Below, in pieces: positions 49,301 through 62,700 of a DNA stretch of 64,000 nucleotides; position 1 is the first letter of the stretch; each line of letters begins with the position of its first letter. The translations under genes and the position numbers were made by a program. The stretch comes from Nyssa sinensis (Eukaryota > Streptophyta > Magnoliopsida > Cornales > Nyssaceae). The DNA is taken from assembly GCA_008638375.1 (NCBI GenBank), contig VIRR01000518.1, positions 124,001 to 188,000 of the forward strand, in the 5' to 3' direction. Under the pieces are notes generated by a model, which did no database searches, was not told where the DNA came from, and saw only the letters and a program-made list of their open reading frames with translations.

Positions 49301-49681
49301 CTCAATCAAAAGAACATCTCTGCTCCTGATTAGCCGCACCACCTGGCCACCACGCACACACACACCATGACCTGCTGCTCCATCACTCCTTTTTGCTTTT
49401 CTTGGTCGGTTTTCTCCAGCCTAGAGCATTCTAGAAGTGCCCCATTTTATCCATTTCTCACGTGTTCCAGCAGCTTCTACGTTGCTATATTTCTCTTCTG
49501 GCTGGTCTAGAAGCTTCAAGCTCCCTCTTTTCTCTCTACTTCTTCTGACTTTTCTAGCTTCTTCCTAATTTATCTCCTACGGTTTATATATAATATATCT
49601 GTATTTTATTATGTCCAGCAGCTTCCAGTAGCTTCTCTTATGGAGCTTTCTAGTACACAATATATATATATATACCTTATT

Positions 49682-49712
<31 letters not shown>

Positions 49713-50024
49713 TTTTATATTTTACTGTATTAATATTTTATTTCATAAAATATTAATTTATTGAATAATATAGAATCTTCCTTAAAACTGAAACTCGGTA
49801 TCGTAATTAGTTATTTTCACATAATTTTATAATTAATTATTCGTATCAGTCTCATTTATTTATTTTGATACTCGGTCGACTGGATTAATTAATTTCCCGA
49901 GCATATGTCATTTTTATATCTGAGGGCATTAAGTCTCGTTATAGCTTACCGTATTTGAGCTAGTTCAAATTATTAACGTCAAAGGAATACAGTCTGGATT
50001 ATGTCAGATTTTGGGGGTATTACA
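45747..50024 (-). mobile_element. 3' LTR of element D
   Basis: It is 4278 bp long. It contains a duplicated block of about 110 bp with GGTATCAGAGC (46490-46604 and 46660-46770), a donor-like GTGAGTAAC near 47118, a stretch at about 47500-49000 not found in the other LTR families, and TA runs at 46338-46369 and 49040-49070. Confidence 0.95.
46490..46770 (+). repeat. Duplicated block with PBS-like GGTATCAGAGC, LTR copy 1
   Basis: Two copies share GATGTGGGATGGCATTACTT, CACATGGAGGGCCTCATATC and GGTATCAGAGCGGAACAGAT, separated by 20-bp AGAACGGATACAACTCAAAT-type repeats. The block explains the 89-residue frame at 46519-46788 (and 52669-52938 in the other LTR). It is not a gene. Confidence 0.85.
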
Positions 50025-50040
50025 CTCTAACCACCTTCAA
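50025..50040 (-). other. Polypurine tract of element D
   Basis: The minus strand reads TTGAAGGTGGTTAGAG before the LTR start, preceded by GTTTTGGGGACAAAACTC, the same pre-tract block as in elements B and E. The tract is imperfect, with pyrimidines inside it. Confidence 0.7.
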
Positions 50041-51874
50041 AAGAGTTTTGTCCCCAAAACTCAACTAGTTTTATAGTGAAGTAATCATCTAGCAGTCAGA
50101 TTTATCTACGAAGGGATCTAATGATTCAGTAATGTATCATAAAGTTTTAACTTCGATCACGTTCACTGACATGACTCCAATCAACACTTGTCGATAATCT
50201 CCAATCTTACGAGTGTCAGATCAGATCTAGAATATCCATGATAAGTTCGATTGTCAACCACAAAATATACTATCACACAATTTGACCTCTAGCAGAATAC
50301 TAACATGTCTCCGAGTATCATGAGTCTATAACCTCGAATCATATAAGTTTAGATCAGATTTAGAAAATTCACGAGTAGTCCTGATTTACAGCGCACCAAA
50401 TATAGGTTGCCACTAAAATTTGATATCAGGTCTATGTTACCTCAAAGTTGAAAATCACTCTCAAATGATTAAAATCATCTACCACTATTATTCAATCAGA
50501 TTTGAGTTTCCAAAGAATCCTTATGATGTCCACAATCATAATGATCAATATCAATGTTACCTGACCTATAGTCATTGCTTCCCCAATCGATATATCCACA
50601 AGCATAATTATCAATGTCTGGGTTAGCTTCCCTATAATTATTTTCCCTTAATCAATAGATCTACCAAATGCATGCCGTTTACTTCAAAGTTGGAAATCAT
50701 CCTCAAAATGTGTTATGTCACCAAAAATCAATATCAAATCCATTTCATCTAAATCACATTTGGCAATCATCCTCAAATGATTGGAAATCAATCACTAAGA
50801 TCATTCAATGACATTTGAGTTCACAAAGTAATCATTTTGATATTCTCAATCACAAGTATCAAATCAGATCAAGAAAATTTCATAATAAGGCTAGTTAACA
50901 ATCCACAAAATACATACTATTACCAGGGTTTGATATTAGATCAATTTCGCATTAAATCAAATGTGACATTCATCCTCAAGATTATTCAATCATAGATGAT
51001 TCCTCAAACAATTAGAGATCGGTCATTAAGATTTTCATTTATACCCGATTCCACCAATTAATCATTTCGGTATCCCTAATTATAATGATTAATACCAAAG
51101 TTAGCGCACCTAGAGCCGTTTTCCTCCCAAAATTATTGTGCATTTGATTAGTTCAGTTGCCTTTACCAATTTAATCATAGCATAGTCTTTTCTCCCAAGG
51201 ATTATTGATTGTAGTGACTATACAAGCTATCATCACCAAAAATTATTTAATTACATAGTCATCTAAGTCACTTAATAGTCCACAAATTCCATTCTAGTTT
51301 TGATTTTTCCCAAAGAATCATTAACCTAGAACTTACTTTTCTGCTGCGCTACTCTGATACAATCCTCGAATTCTCAAAATCGTCAATTTCACTCATAGGC
51401 CTACTTCTGTCTCCCAAGAAGTATTAAGTATCTGATCATCGTAATTATCCAAGGAAAATCAACTTTAATCATGTCTCCAAAGATCATTAACCATTACTCA
51501 AATGTCACTCGGTGATGCTAGTGAATCTCTAATATTCACAACTTCAAATCAGTTGATCCTTAGTCCTTAAATGCTTTAGAATCACAGATTCATCATCTAT
51601 TCCTAAAGACTTCTATAATCCCACGTCTAGTCTCCAAAAGTGGGACCTAGCATTCATGGCTCAGGTACTCTGTGATGTTTAATCCATGACTTAATGCTCT
51701 GTTATGAACACTGACTCCCAAATCATTTCTTAACTTATTGTCCTCAAGCTCTCATCCTGTATGTGTAATCCTCAACCTTTCACCCAAATATTACTCTGTG
51801 GTACCAATGAATCTTCAAAAGTTACTAACCTTAGCTCTGATCACACTCATGAATCTTTACTATTTATAAACATT
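50041..51874 (-). mobile_element. Internal region of element D, non-coding
   Basis: About 1.83 kb of AT-rich sequence (many TCATC, AATCA and CTCAAA words). The longest frame, 50420-50626 on the plus strand, is antisense and unlike any protein family known to me. No zinc knuckle, protease, RT or integrase trace was found, in contrast to element B. Confidence 0.85.
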
Positions 51875-51886
51875 TGCTCTGATACC
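51875..51886 (-). other. Primer binding site of element D
   Basis: The minus strand reads TGGTATCAGAGC, three bases from the 5' LTR end at 51890. Confidence 0.92.
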
Positions 51887-51889
51887 ACT

Positions 51890-52478
51890 CTGTCACATCC
51901 CGCACCCCACCCTACGCGGATGCGAAAGATGTGATGCCAGTTAGCCGCCTTGTCAGTCTCCAACTGACAATGCGACCAACCGAAGGCAATCTTCTGAACC
52001 TTACAATGAATTACATTCCAAATGTAGGGTCAGAATAGCGGAAGTTAAAACCTTTTTATCTCGGAAATGCAACTCATCTTTATTCCACATAAGCATGTAC
52101 CACAGAGCAAATCTATAACCAAACAACTAATAACTCTAACCACAGAGCACATCTATAACAGATATATAACACAGAGCATATCAAATTCCTCCAGAGTACC
52201 ATTACCATGAGCCATGTCCCTACTCATCTAATATATATGAATAAAGTCAACTATATCATCACGCTCACCTGAATAGACAGGATCAATCCATTAGAACCCA
52301 AGTCTCCACATATTATTGCCATCAGATTCTCACTTGGGAATGCCTCCCAGCCTACTAGTATCATCTCCTTGTGCCTTCTAATCCAATGGAGATACAACCT
52401 GAAAAATGTTAAATAATGGAATGAGCTTAAACAAGCTCAGTAAGTAACATAGGTTCCTGCCATGGGTTTCAAAACCAG

Positions 52479-52522
<44 letters not shown>

Positions 52523-55189
52523 TGCTCAAATGCAGCTCAAGTAGAACAACGTAATGCAAGAGAACAAATCAGATCAACATAGAACCAAATAGAATGGATC
52601 AATACTGAATACCAATCAAACAACGCTATATCAACGAATGTGCCTGAACCTTCCCCAGGCGATGTGGGATGGCATTACTTCCCATCCACCCCCTCACATG
52701 GAGGGCCTCATATCGCACACCTCCTGCTGAGGTCGGTATCAGAGCAGAACAGATCAGATATAGCTCAAATAGAACGGATACAACTCAAATAGAACGGATA
52801 CAACTCAAAGTGCCTGAACCTCCCCCAGGCGATGTGGGATGGCATTACTTCCCATCCACCCCCTCACATGGAGGGCCTCATATCGCACACCTCCGGGTCG
52901 GTATCAGAGCGAAACAGATAGGATTGAGCGGATGCTGAGCTCTGAGCGTCCCACAGAGGCAGCCATCCATCCACTGATATACTCAATCCCGTAGTGGGCC
53001 CCAGATAAGACTCAACATGACAAACAGAATCAAACAGACTCTAAAGGACAGGTAACAGAACAACAAACTTCAACAGAATCAACAGCATATATCAGAAGGC
53101 AGGATAGAACAAACTCATGCCATAAGTAATGCAGATCAATATGTATGCATGAAAGCATATGCATTTAAAACAGTTCAGTGTATAAACAGTTCAGCATATA
53201 AAGCAGTTCAGTATACGAGTTTAGATAGTACAAAAAATATACACCAAGTCAGGAGTCCGAGTTACTCACAGACTTTATGCTTATCTCTATTCATAGATAT
53301 CCTCCAGATACGTTAAGTGCCTCCATGCATATCCTGAATAATCATCATCCTGAATAACCACCATCAATTACAAACAGATCAGACTTTAACCATTCATGTC
53401 TTATTTATCATCCTAAGCATCCTAAGCATCTACCGGGTCACCTAAGATAATCTAATGGCCTATTACTCTCTCATTGGGTTTCAACTGGGGCTATCATATT
53501 CTTTACTTAAGCTTAGTAGCTATTAGGATTTAGGACTCTATCGTTATTAAATCTTTATGTAAAGCATTATTACTTTGCTAAGCCCACGACTAATTTCACC
53601 ATTGTATTTAGACCGCAGATCTAATATAAATTCTATATTTCTTGATTTCATTAAAATATTCGTTGGCTACTTTTTTAGTGTTGGATTTTAATACCAATTT
53701 CCTTGGCTCTTAGTTGCCTCTTTGACCTGAAACCTACACCAATGCTACGGCTTGTAAACAACGTACATAGTACTACCATTGAATTACAGTTATGAGGGTT
53801 TTGTGAAGGTCTATTTGCTATTGAAGTTTACTGATGCAACAAAACTAGAAAGGTACGGATTTATATGACGAAGGTAGGAGTGGATTGGTTATGTAGTTTA
53901 TTAATAATTGGAAACTGCTCTATGTGCTGGACTAGTTAACAAAATAGCTTCAAACAAAACAGAGGAACCGGAGGAACCAATTAAAGGGATACTACAGGTT
54001 ACGGCAATTCCAAATGAAGCCAACTACAAGTTGTAGTTGTCAACAAAGATTCTTAACCCAATCAATGTCATATATTTTATCCATTTATGACTCAGTTTCT
54101 TTAAAACCAATATTCATACCAGTTTGCCATTGAAACGTGATTTAATCAATCCATTGTACAGAATTACATTTCCATCCATGATTTTACCCAACAGTTGAAA
54201 CTATTTTCAAATTAATAGCTGAACTATATTTAAATCAATAACTGAATTATAAATAATTCATGTATTTCAGTTTTCCAACAGCTAATCACTATTATAATTT
54301 TATTAGAGAATGTAAATTCAAAGAATCAAATTTATACCTGCTCTCACATTAGGTGGGTTGTCCATTATTGGACCAAGGTACCTGAGCTCCAATTACAGGA
54401 ATTAGAAAATTCCTCCATAGCTAACACTATGAAAGGGTGGCGTTGTAAGGAAACCAGAGACTCAGTTGCCTCCACAGCTTCCGAATTAAACTCTCCAATA
54501 CTCTGATTAGCCTGCCACTATGTCAACCCTGACTACACCCATTTCCTGCACCATTACACATATAAACATACACATATGTATACATGGATCAACTCATCAG
54601 GAACAGCCATCTCCACAGAACTCCTATAACTGCCCTTGGCAACGCTTAATCAATCTATCTTTCTCTCCAATTTTGCTGCTTCCGTAACTGCCCACAACTC
54701 CATTCTTGTGAAGATAATCCAGTCCCAATAACAACTATTTGTGCTTTCTATTTTACCAGATTTTTTTCTTTTGTACATGAACTCTGTTCAATTGCAATGG
54801 AAACTGATTTGGGCATCAATAAAATCCAGTGGGTTTGACAAATGAACCGGCAATATTCCCTTCAACATTACATTTTCCAATTTACTAATAACCCAAGAAG
54901 GACTCTAAGAACAAGTTCCAAATACTCAATCTCATCCTCTGATTTTTACTATGCACAACAGTTCAAGATATTTATGAATTCGATCCCTCCTACAATCAGT
55001 AACCAAATCGAAAGAGAAGAAACCCTCAAATTCTTCAACATTCGGACCATGCCCCTGTTCCCTCAAGATCAAGTTATGTACCTGCTGCACCGCAACTCCC
55101 GTAGCAGCAGCCTCAAAATCCCAATTTCAAAAATGCATCATTTAGCTTCCCTTTTCCTTCAATTTCTCAGCACCGCAACCAATAACACA

Positions 55190-55225
<36 letters not shown>

Positions 55226-55841
55226 TTATTAATTCTGTTGCACCGCTACACAAGACGCACGTATATATACACATACCCTTGCTACCGCGCGCTGTTGCTG
55301 CGTGCCACTGCTCCAACAATTCCGGTTCTGCGGCATCCAACGGCAGCTCCTCTAATCGGCTAAATCAGCCTTCCCCTACACCGCTACTGCCGTCTCACTC
55401 CCAAACCCAATCACGTATCAGATTTCTCTCTCAATTGGACCCACAAACAAACCGAGCTACTCAATCAAAAGCACATCTCTGCTCCTGATTAGCCGCACCA
55501 CCTGGCCACCATGCACACACACACCATGACCTGCTGCTCCATCACTCCTTTTTGCTTTTCTTGGTCGGTTTTCTCCAGCCTAGAGCATTCTAGAAGTGCC
55601 CCATTTTATCCATTTCTCACGTGTTCCAGCAGCTTCTACGTTGCTATATTTCTCTTCTGGCTTGTCTAGAAGCTTCAAGCTCCCTCTTTTCTCTCTACTT
55701 CTTCCGACTTTTCTAGCTTCTTCCTAATTTATCTCCTACGGTTTATATATAATATATCTGTATTTTATTATGTCCAACAGCTTCCAGTAGCTTCTCTTAT
55801 GGAGCTTTCTAGTACACAATATATATATACCTTATTTTATT

Positions 55842-55872
<31 letters not shown>

Positions 55873-56183
55873 TTTATATTTTACTGTATTAATATTTTAT
55901 TTCATAAAATATTAATTTATTGAATAATATAGAATCTGCCTTAAAACTGAAACTCGGTATCGTAATTAGTTATTTTCACACAATTTTATAATTAATTATT
56001 CGTATCAGTCTCATTTATTTATTTTGATACTCGGTCGACTGGATTAATTAATTTTCCGAGCATATGTCATTTTTATATCTGAGGGCATTAAGTCTCGTTA
56101 TAGCTTACCGTATTTGAGCTAGTTCAAATTATTAACGTCAAAGGAATACAGTCTAGATTATGTCAGATTTTGGGGGTATTACA
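51890..56183 (-). mobile_element. 5' LTR of element D
   Basis: It is 4294 bp long. It aligns end to end with 45747-50024. In the first few hundred bases about nine substitutions are visible, and far fewer per kb later. Length differences are in TA and TTA runs (52482-52519, 55195-55224, 55840-55870). It carries the same duplicated PBS-like block (52639-52919). Confidence 0.95.
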
Positions 56184-56526
56184 AATATGATAGCCAATCA
56201 TAAGAAGTAAGATGCTGTGATAGCCAATGAGAACAGTTGCCATGATGGCCAATAAATAGTGGGGTCACAATATACAATTAGGAGTAATGAATAAGCAGTG
56301 ATAAGGCTTTCTCAACAATAACCTGTCACAATAAAGGTACTGCCACAATAAAACGATTACAATCAAACCAATGAACAATATAAGATAAACCATAAGAAAC
56401 AGTAACCATTCAACAATATATCCATAACAATAATCCAATCGAGATGTTTATAATCTGTAGTAGGGGATGGCAGTCCCTCTCTATTTCGAGGCCCGGCATA
56501 CCTCTCAGTTAAACTCACATCTTTTT

Positions 56527-59500
56527 TGTCACGACCCGAAATCCACCCTATGCGGATCTCGTGTCGCGGGGCCGACCCGAAAGCCGTCCCTACTTTTTCC
56601 ATTCCTGTATCATAGTACTAATATGCAAAGTACTAAAACCTCAAAACAATAACAGCGGAAATCTTATCAGTAATAATACATCAGCGGAAGTCTTTCAATA
56701 CACAATGTTAGCGAAAGTCTTTACAATACATAATATGGTTCTACATAAACAAAATAAGAACCAAACATGACCAGCACCCGAGGGTGGTGAATACATGGGA
56801 GAACTAAAACATAAACTGATGCATTTCCCCAAACGTCCTTCTATGTCTTTAGACTCCTACCGGGGTCTCGCGGCATCAGTACCTGAAATGGGGGTGAGGA
56901 GGGTGGAATGAGCTACAAGAGCCCAGCAAGTAAATACAGATCTCCGACACTGGTATCGAGGATCATAAAAGAATATGAATCCAAGAATAAGAATATGATA
57001 GCCAATCATAAAAATAAGATGCTATGATAGCCAATGGGAACAGTTGCCATAAGGGCCAATAAACAATAGAACACAATGTACAATTAGGAGTAAGGGACAT
57101 AACATCAACATGAAACTCTTAACATATGAACAGTGGCAAATGAACAGTGGGATCACAATGTGTAATCAGTAGGAATGGCATAACAATGTCTTGGAATTCT
57201 CGACGATAATACAATAATAAGAAAGTACTGCCATTATAATTGATCACAATAAATCAATCAAGGAATATCTCACAATACAAGATAATCACAAGAACAATGT
57301 AATTCAACAATTTTAGTTGAGCAATCGTATAAGAGATGCTTTTGTTCTGTGTCAGGGCTTGATATGCCCTCGGTCCTTGGGGGCCCGGTTTACCCCCTTC
57401 AGTGCATTCCAGTGTATGGCCATATGTCCGTTCACGGACTCGACCCGAAGGTCTTCAGTGTATTTAAAAGCATCGGATGGATATTGTGACTGAGCACAAA
57501 TCCAGTATACATAAACATTTCATGATCATACATGATTCCATAGGAGTATATAAAAATGGAATATCATCAATTCAATGGAAACATAACAATAGGCATTTCA
57601 AAGCACGGTTCAACATGATAACAATGGTACAACAATAAATCAATGTCCACCAGATAGAACAATATCAAATTGTGGAGACAATAACATCAGATACGCTCAG
57701 GAGTACAAGTTTGGCAGTAAAAGAATGAACTTGGCTTGATAACACCACATGGAAGAGAAAGGGTATCTACTTACCTCTAATGCATTGCTAAATCAGTCTT
57801 CTGTAGGTTTTCCTTTTCCCGTTGAGTTCCCTATATATCAGTAAATACGTTTCAGAATAATTTCTATTCACCAAATTCTATGCCTTGCTATGATCAGTAT
57901 TTCTAATACTTATTTAGACTTTTATATGTCCATTGTTCTCGGAACCTCTTTTCATAATTTTGACATTACCAATAGATTCGGAAGGTTCAGAATAATAAAA
58001 ATTCACTAATTATTTAATTCAATCGGAGTCCATTTGACTCACCTATGAAGCAAGGGTATTTTGGTCATTTTTACAAGTCGTAACTTTTCGGGACTCCGTC
58101 TCGTGGAACGGACCTCACCATTGGACTCAGAGCATCCGAGATAATAAAAATTGACTATTCATTTGCCCTATTTGGACCTCGTTTGACCCACTTTTGAGTC
58201 AGGGGCATTTTTGTAAAATTAACATTTTTCTGTTGGGCCTTAGTGGAATTTTTCAAAACATTTGGGGCCGGTTTATAAATTCCATAAGCTGCGGTCTGAA
58301 CCAGTTGGTTCAGACCCCAAAACCCTAAACCGGTCAGCCTTACTCCTGAACCAAACGGTTCAGTTTCATTCAAGAACCGGAATACAATAAACCCAATTCC
58401 CTATCCCTATCCATGGTTCGGTTAACCCCAAAACCCAATTCTATTTATTATTCCAGTTACCAAACAGCCCTAAATCCATTTAAACCAAAAACCCAAAACA
58501 ACACAGTTTGGTTCCGTTTTTATTTCCGGTCGGGTACCGACCCGATCCAACCCGGATCCGTCCCCGAATAGACCCACGCTTTTCCGATCGTCTTCCCCAC
58601 GTCTCCGGTAGGTTTCCGGCGTACACTGTCGTCCTCTCCGGCGACGGTGACCCATTTTTAATCATTTTTTAAGCCGTTTTCAATGCCGTTCCATTCCTTT
58701 CCCTCCAAGGATCTCGACCCTAGTCTCGACTTGCCCTAAAGCCCTCCCCATCATCACGAAATAGGGGTTTAACATTTTCGGCCGATTTTTCGGCCATGTG
58801 GATTCTTCTATTTCATGGCGTTTAAATCACGGTTTTGGCTCACAAATGTTTCTAATGTGTTTCTACACTTGTGTAGGTCATTTCTAACAACTCAAAACAA
58901 GTTTTTAAACATAAAGTTCATGGAACCCGATTATCCTCCCGAACCTGCAATTCAAATTTTCTCTATGGTTTCTACACCATTTAGCTTCATTCTTTTTGCA
59001 ATAATTTCTATATTTCATGCTTGTTCAAACCCCACAATTATATCTAAGCTTTATGCTTTAAATCAAAATAACAGAACTGAAATCAATTACCTGGGTTTCG
59101 GATTTTGAGCTCACTGTGACTCTCCCACCTTTCTGTTTCTGAACCAATCTCTCTCCCTTCTTCTCCCCTTCAGTTCCTGACCCTTCTTTCCTTTTCTAAC
59201 CTCTCATCTCTCAAACCCGTATACATATATATATACAAAACACTCACCGCCTCTTCTCTTTCTACCTTATCTCTCTCTCTTCCAATCTCTTTCTTCATTC
59301 CCTTTAACCGATCCCCCAGTCGGTGGCCCTTGCCACTTGTAGCCGCGGTGGCAGCACACTCATGCACACAAGACACCTCACACATGACCCACATCCAATT
59401 CCTTTCTTTTCATTTTATTTCTTTGCATTTAATTATATTGTATTATAATATATATATATATATGTCATCCAACCGTATATATATATATATATGATATGCA

Positions 59501-59745
59501 TAATCATTTAGATTTATTTTAAAAATTTATGCGTCGACATTCACGTGCACGTTTTTCAATAAACTCGGCTTCTGGTGCAACGGCACCCGGACACCCGTGA
59601 CTGTTTGCCTCTCGTACCTATGCATCGTAATTAAACAATACAGTCTATTACGCATCCACTTTTATTTATGTCATTTCACGGCTTATAATTCGGGATTACA
59701 TTTATAGCCCGGTGCACATGCTATATCCCGGGTCGGGATATTATA
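56527..59745 (-). mobile_element. 3' LTR of element E (family A), 3.2 kb
   Basis: The plus-strand left end is TGTCACGACCCGAAATCC and the right end is CCCGGGTCGGGATATTATA, directly beside a polypurine tract. On the minus strand: donor CCCAG/GTAATT (GT at 59090-59089), middle segment 57775-57830, and acceptor TTTCAG (AG at 56884-56883). Its first 455 bp match the other LTR at 63545 with about four substitutions. Preceding bases are TTTTT; the other side of the element is outside the window. Confidence 0.93.
57775..57830 (-). other. Putative middle exon (56 bp) in element E LTR
   Basis: On the minus strand GATATATAG precedes it and it ends TTAGAG before GTAAGTAG. It matches 16979-17034 in length, borders and adjoining sequence. 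Confidence 0.55.
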
Positions 59746-59760
59746 TTCTTACCCCCTTAA
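59746..59760 (-). other. Polypurine tract of element E
   Basis: The minus strand reads TTAAGGGGGTAAGAA, preceded by AAGTTTGGGGACAAACTTA, next to the LTR start at 59745. Confidence 0.85.
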
Positions 59761-62700
59761 AAATAAGTTTGTCCCCAAACTTAACGGTTCTAACTCGGTG
59801 GTTTTCGTGGTTCCTCTTTACATCACGATATAACTTAAATAAGCTGTTACATTAAGTAGATAAAGATTTTCTACTGAGAATCAAGTTTTACTGTCACGTT
59901 AGATAAAGTTTTACAGTCACCTCAAATCAAGTTTTACTGTCACATTAGATCAAGTTTTACAGTCACATCAGATCAAGTCTTACTGTCACATTTGTAACTG
60001 TACTACCCTCTTTATAATTCCACATATGCTTCGAAACCTTCCCATGAAACACAATTTCCTTCCTATGATTCTTTTCGGCTTCTGTAATTTAAGATATCTT
60101 TTGATGAAGGAAATTTTAAAATTTCTAAACGTAGCTTGACAAAACTCTATCCATTCAGTCTACTAATAGATCTAGGGTATATATATCATTTGAAATGATA
60201 TTATGTGGAACTCATAGAGTTCACATCGGCTTCTATGTATCATTTCCTCTACAATCAACCTGTTATTCTATTAATCGTTCCTTGACCTCAAGTCAGCTAT
60301 GTAAGAGTATTTGTATCCCTAGTCCATATTTCACATGTCCTGTATCTAACACGTTTCAATGATAGTCCTCTTGACGATTACGTAAGCAATGAGTCAATGG
60401 TCCAGGCGTTCAGTTCCTACAGTCAGTTAGTAACATATGGGAACACATTAAATGTGTAACATAACATAGAAGATAGACCAATCATAAGTAACCCTAAAAG
60501 TATCATTTTCCAATAATGTATTTTGATTAACTGTTACTCATCACCTGTATCACCTTTCAAGGTGTCATTCCTCTATCTAGATATCACAATTAATTTATTA
60601 CCTTTTCAAGGTATTTTCATTTCATTTAGATATTACTGTCAGATTCACTACTTTTCAAAGCATCATGTTTCCAATTCTATATTACATTCTATCCCTCAAT
60701 GAGCACTAATCGTTTCCCTCGTTTATTATGAAACATAATTTAATTCTCACAGATTCTCACTGTATAAAAAATCAACAAGTTCCTAATCCATAAATAGAAT
60801 TTCAATTCTCAATAACTCTCGTAATATAGATTGATCGTTCAACCCTAACCATCAAATCTATAGACAAGATATAGTAATTTAATTCTTAAGGCTCCCTTAG
60901 TGCAGAACAATCATCAACCATAACTTAATAAATATCCAGTACATGTTTCCATAAGATAAAACAATCTTAAGGATTTCTAGATCCAATATTACTATGATTC
61001 CTTCCAAGCTTAACTACTATCTCCCATTGAAACCTCATTGATTTATCTATATCTTACTCAAGACTCTTCATATTTCCCAATACGTCATCAATTTATTTAA
61101 AATATCAACTCCCCTGTACTTACCCCCTTAAGTTCCCTTATATATATAACAATCATCAAATTGTAACCCAATGGATATTCATTATGTACCTTCATAAGAC
61201 AAATAATCATTACGGATTATTTATTTCATTATTGCTATGATTCCCTCCAATTTCTTTTAAGTATGACTACTATTTCCTACTCAAGTTTCACTTCTCTGTC
61301 TATATCAGTTATCAAAACCTCCTTCAGTATTGTCAATGTCAAATCTCAAGAATTCTCATCACTTATCCTTAAGTACACTGCTATCCTTAAGGGTCACTAG
61401 TCAATAATCATCATTTTCTTTTTAATATATAGTCGTTTTCCAAGACTAGGTGACTGTTGATATCTTAACTTGCTTTTGTCTTTCGACAGTCCCAATTCAT
61501 TTAATGTGTTTCAATACACCAAGTTCTTTCTTGGATTAGTTAAACTATACACTTATGATCTGTACCTCCCAAATTCTATGTATATTGTTCATTTCTAATG
61601 ATTCCCCAGTGTATAGTATTCAGTGATAATGACTCTTTCAAGAGTTGACATTTATTCAATCTTGTCTATCGGGTAATCATTCTTATCTATAACAATATGT
61701 AATTCATTCTAAAGATTATAAATCTTATATTTATTCTATCATTGTTCCCTGAAATTTATTAATTATGAAATCACTTGGCTCATCAATGTCTTTTAATTTT
61801 ACAAGTGAATAATATGTTAATCTAACAGCCGTATATCTATGTTACATACTCTACTTATTTCATGCATAACATCTATCATCAATCATCATCCCTGAACAGT
61901 TAACATATAACCTCAGAGTCCTGTCTCTATGTTCGGCTAGCAGTAAATGTTGAAACTATAATCAGTATGTAGAGTAATATTTAACAATATTAAGCATTTG
62001 TAAACAACTGTAAATAATACCTGCGACTACTGGTACAGTAGCCTAATCATCTCTCAATTCGCTGTAAAAGATCAATGGTCAGAATTCACATATAAGTCTA
62101 TCTATCATGTCAGGATTTACTCTATTTGGCATTAGTAATACCGGTGCATCAATCTCATCTCCCATGAGCCATTATTACAAAACTGTTTCAACTCCAAATC
62201 TTTTGATATCACTGAGCTTAAGAATTTGACTTAATGCTCCAATCATTTCCTAGCATCACTAGGTTTGGTAGGATAGATGTAGTGATATTGTAGCATTCTA
62301 ATCCTCAAGTCCTCTGGGGTATACGTCATTCTAACAGTATCATAAAGGATTCGTAGTATCCAAATTGGGTAAGGTAGCACTGTGTGTTTCTCAGTTACCC
62401 TAGTTACATGATAAGGCGGCCGTTCCTCACCGGTAACAGAGGTCCTGATAGCACATCAGTGACTGTCAATTTTCCACATTTTCTCTTTTAACCGTTTACA
62501 ATCACCGTTATCCATTTTCATAATTTATATTTACTCCTAATCTTCAGTCTCGATCTCTTCTACATCACTAGACCTAACTTCCAAGTATAGGTCACTTGTT
62601 GATAATATTCGTGATTTTGCTCCGTATCTCGTGTTCTATGCTCAATATTTCTAAACAATAACCTCAAGGTAACCATTAAAGTTCTCGTGTTTCTCTGTCT

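Larger units (their letters stand above)
45747..56183 (-). mobile_element. Complete non-autonomous LTR retrotransposon D, 10.4 kb, TSD AATAT
   Basis: The two LTRs are 45747-50024 and 51890-56183, both with TGTCACATCCCGCACCCC and GGGGGTATTACA ends, and differ by a low level of substitutions plus microsatellite length. AATAT flanks the element at 45742-45746 and 56184-56188. The PBS is at 51875-51886 and the polypurine tract at 50025-50040, so it lies on the minus strand. The internal region is only about 1.87 kb with no gag or pol motif. This matches the LARD type of element (long LTRs, non-coding interior), which relies on proteins from relatives. The paired open frames in the two LTRs (48693-49073 and 54842-55363) are duplicates of LTR sequence with no known domain. 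Confidence 0.95.
45277..56526 (-). mobile_element. Partial family A LTR hosting element D
   Basis: Pieces 45277-45746 and 56184-56526 align in series with the first 800 bp of the solo LTR 15722-19030, and the join matches element E at 56950-57010 without a gap once one AATAT copy is removed. The LTR is cut again at 56526 by element E, so its remainder should lie to the right of the window. Confidence 0.88.
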
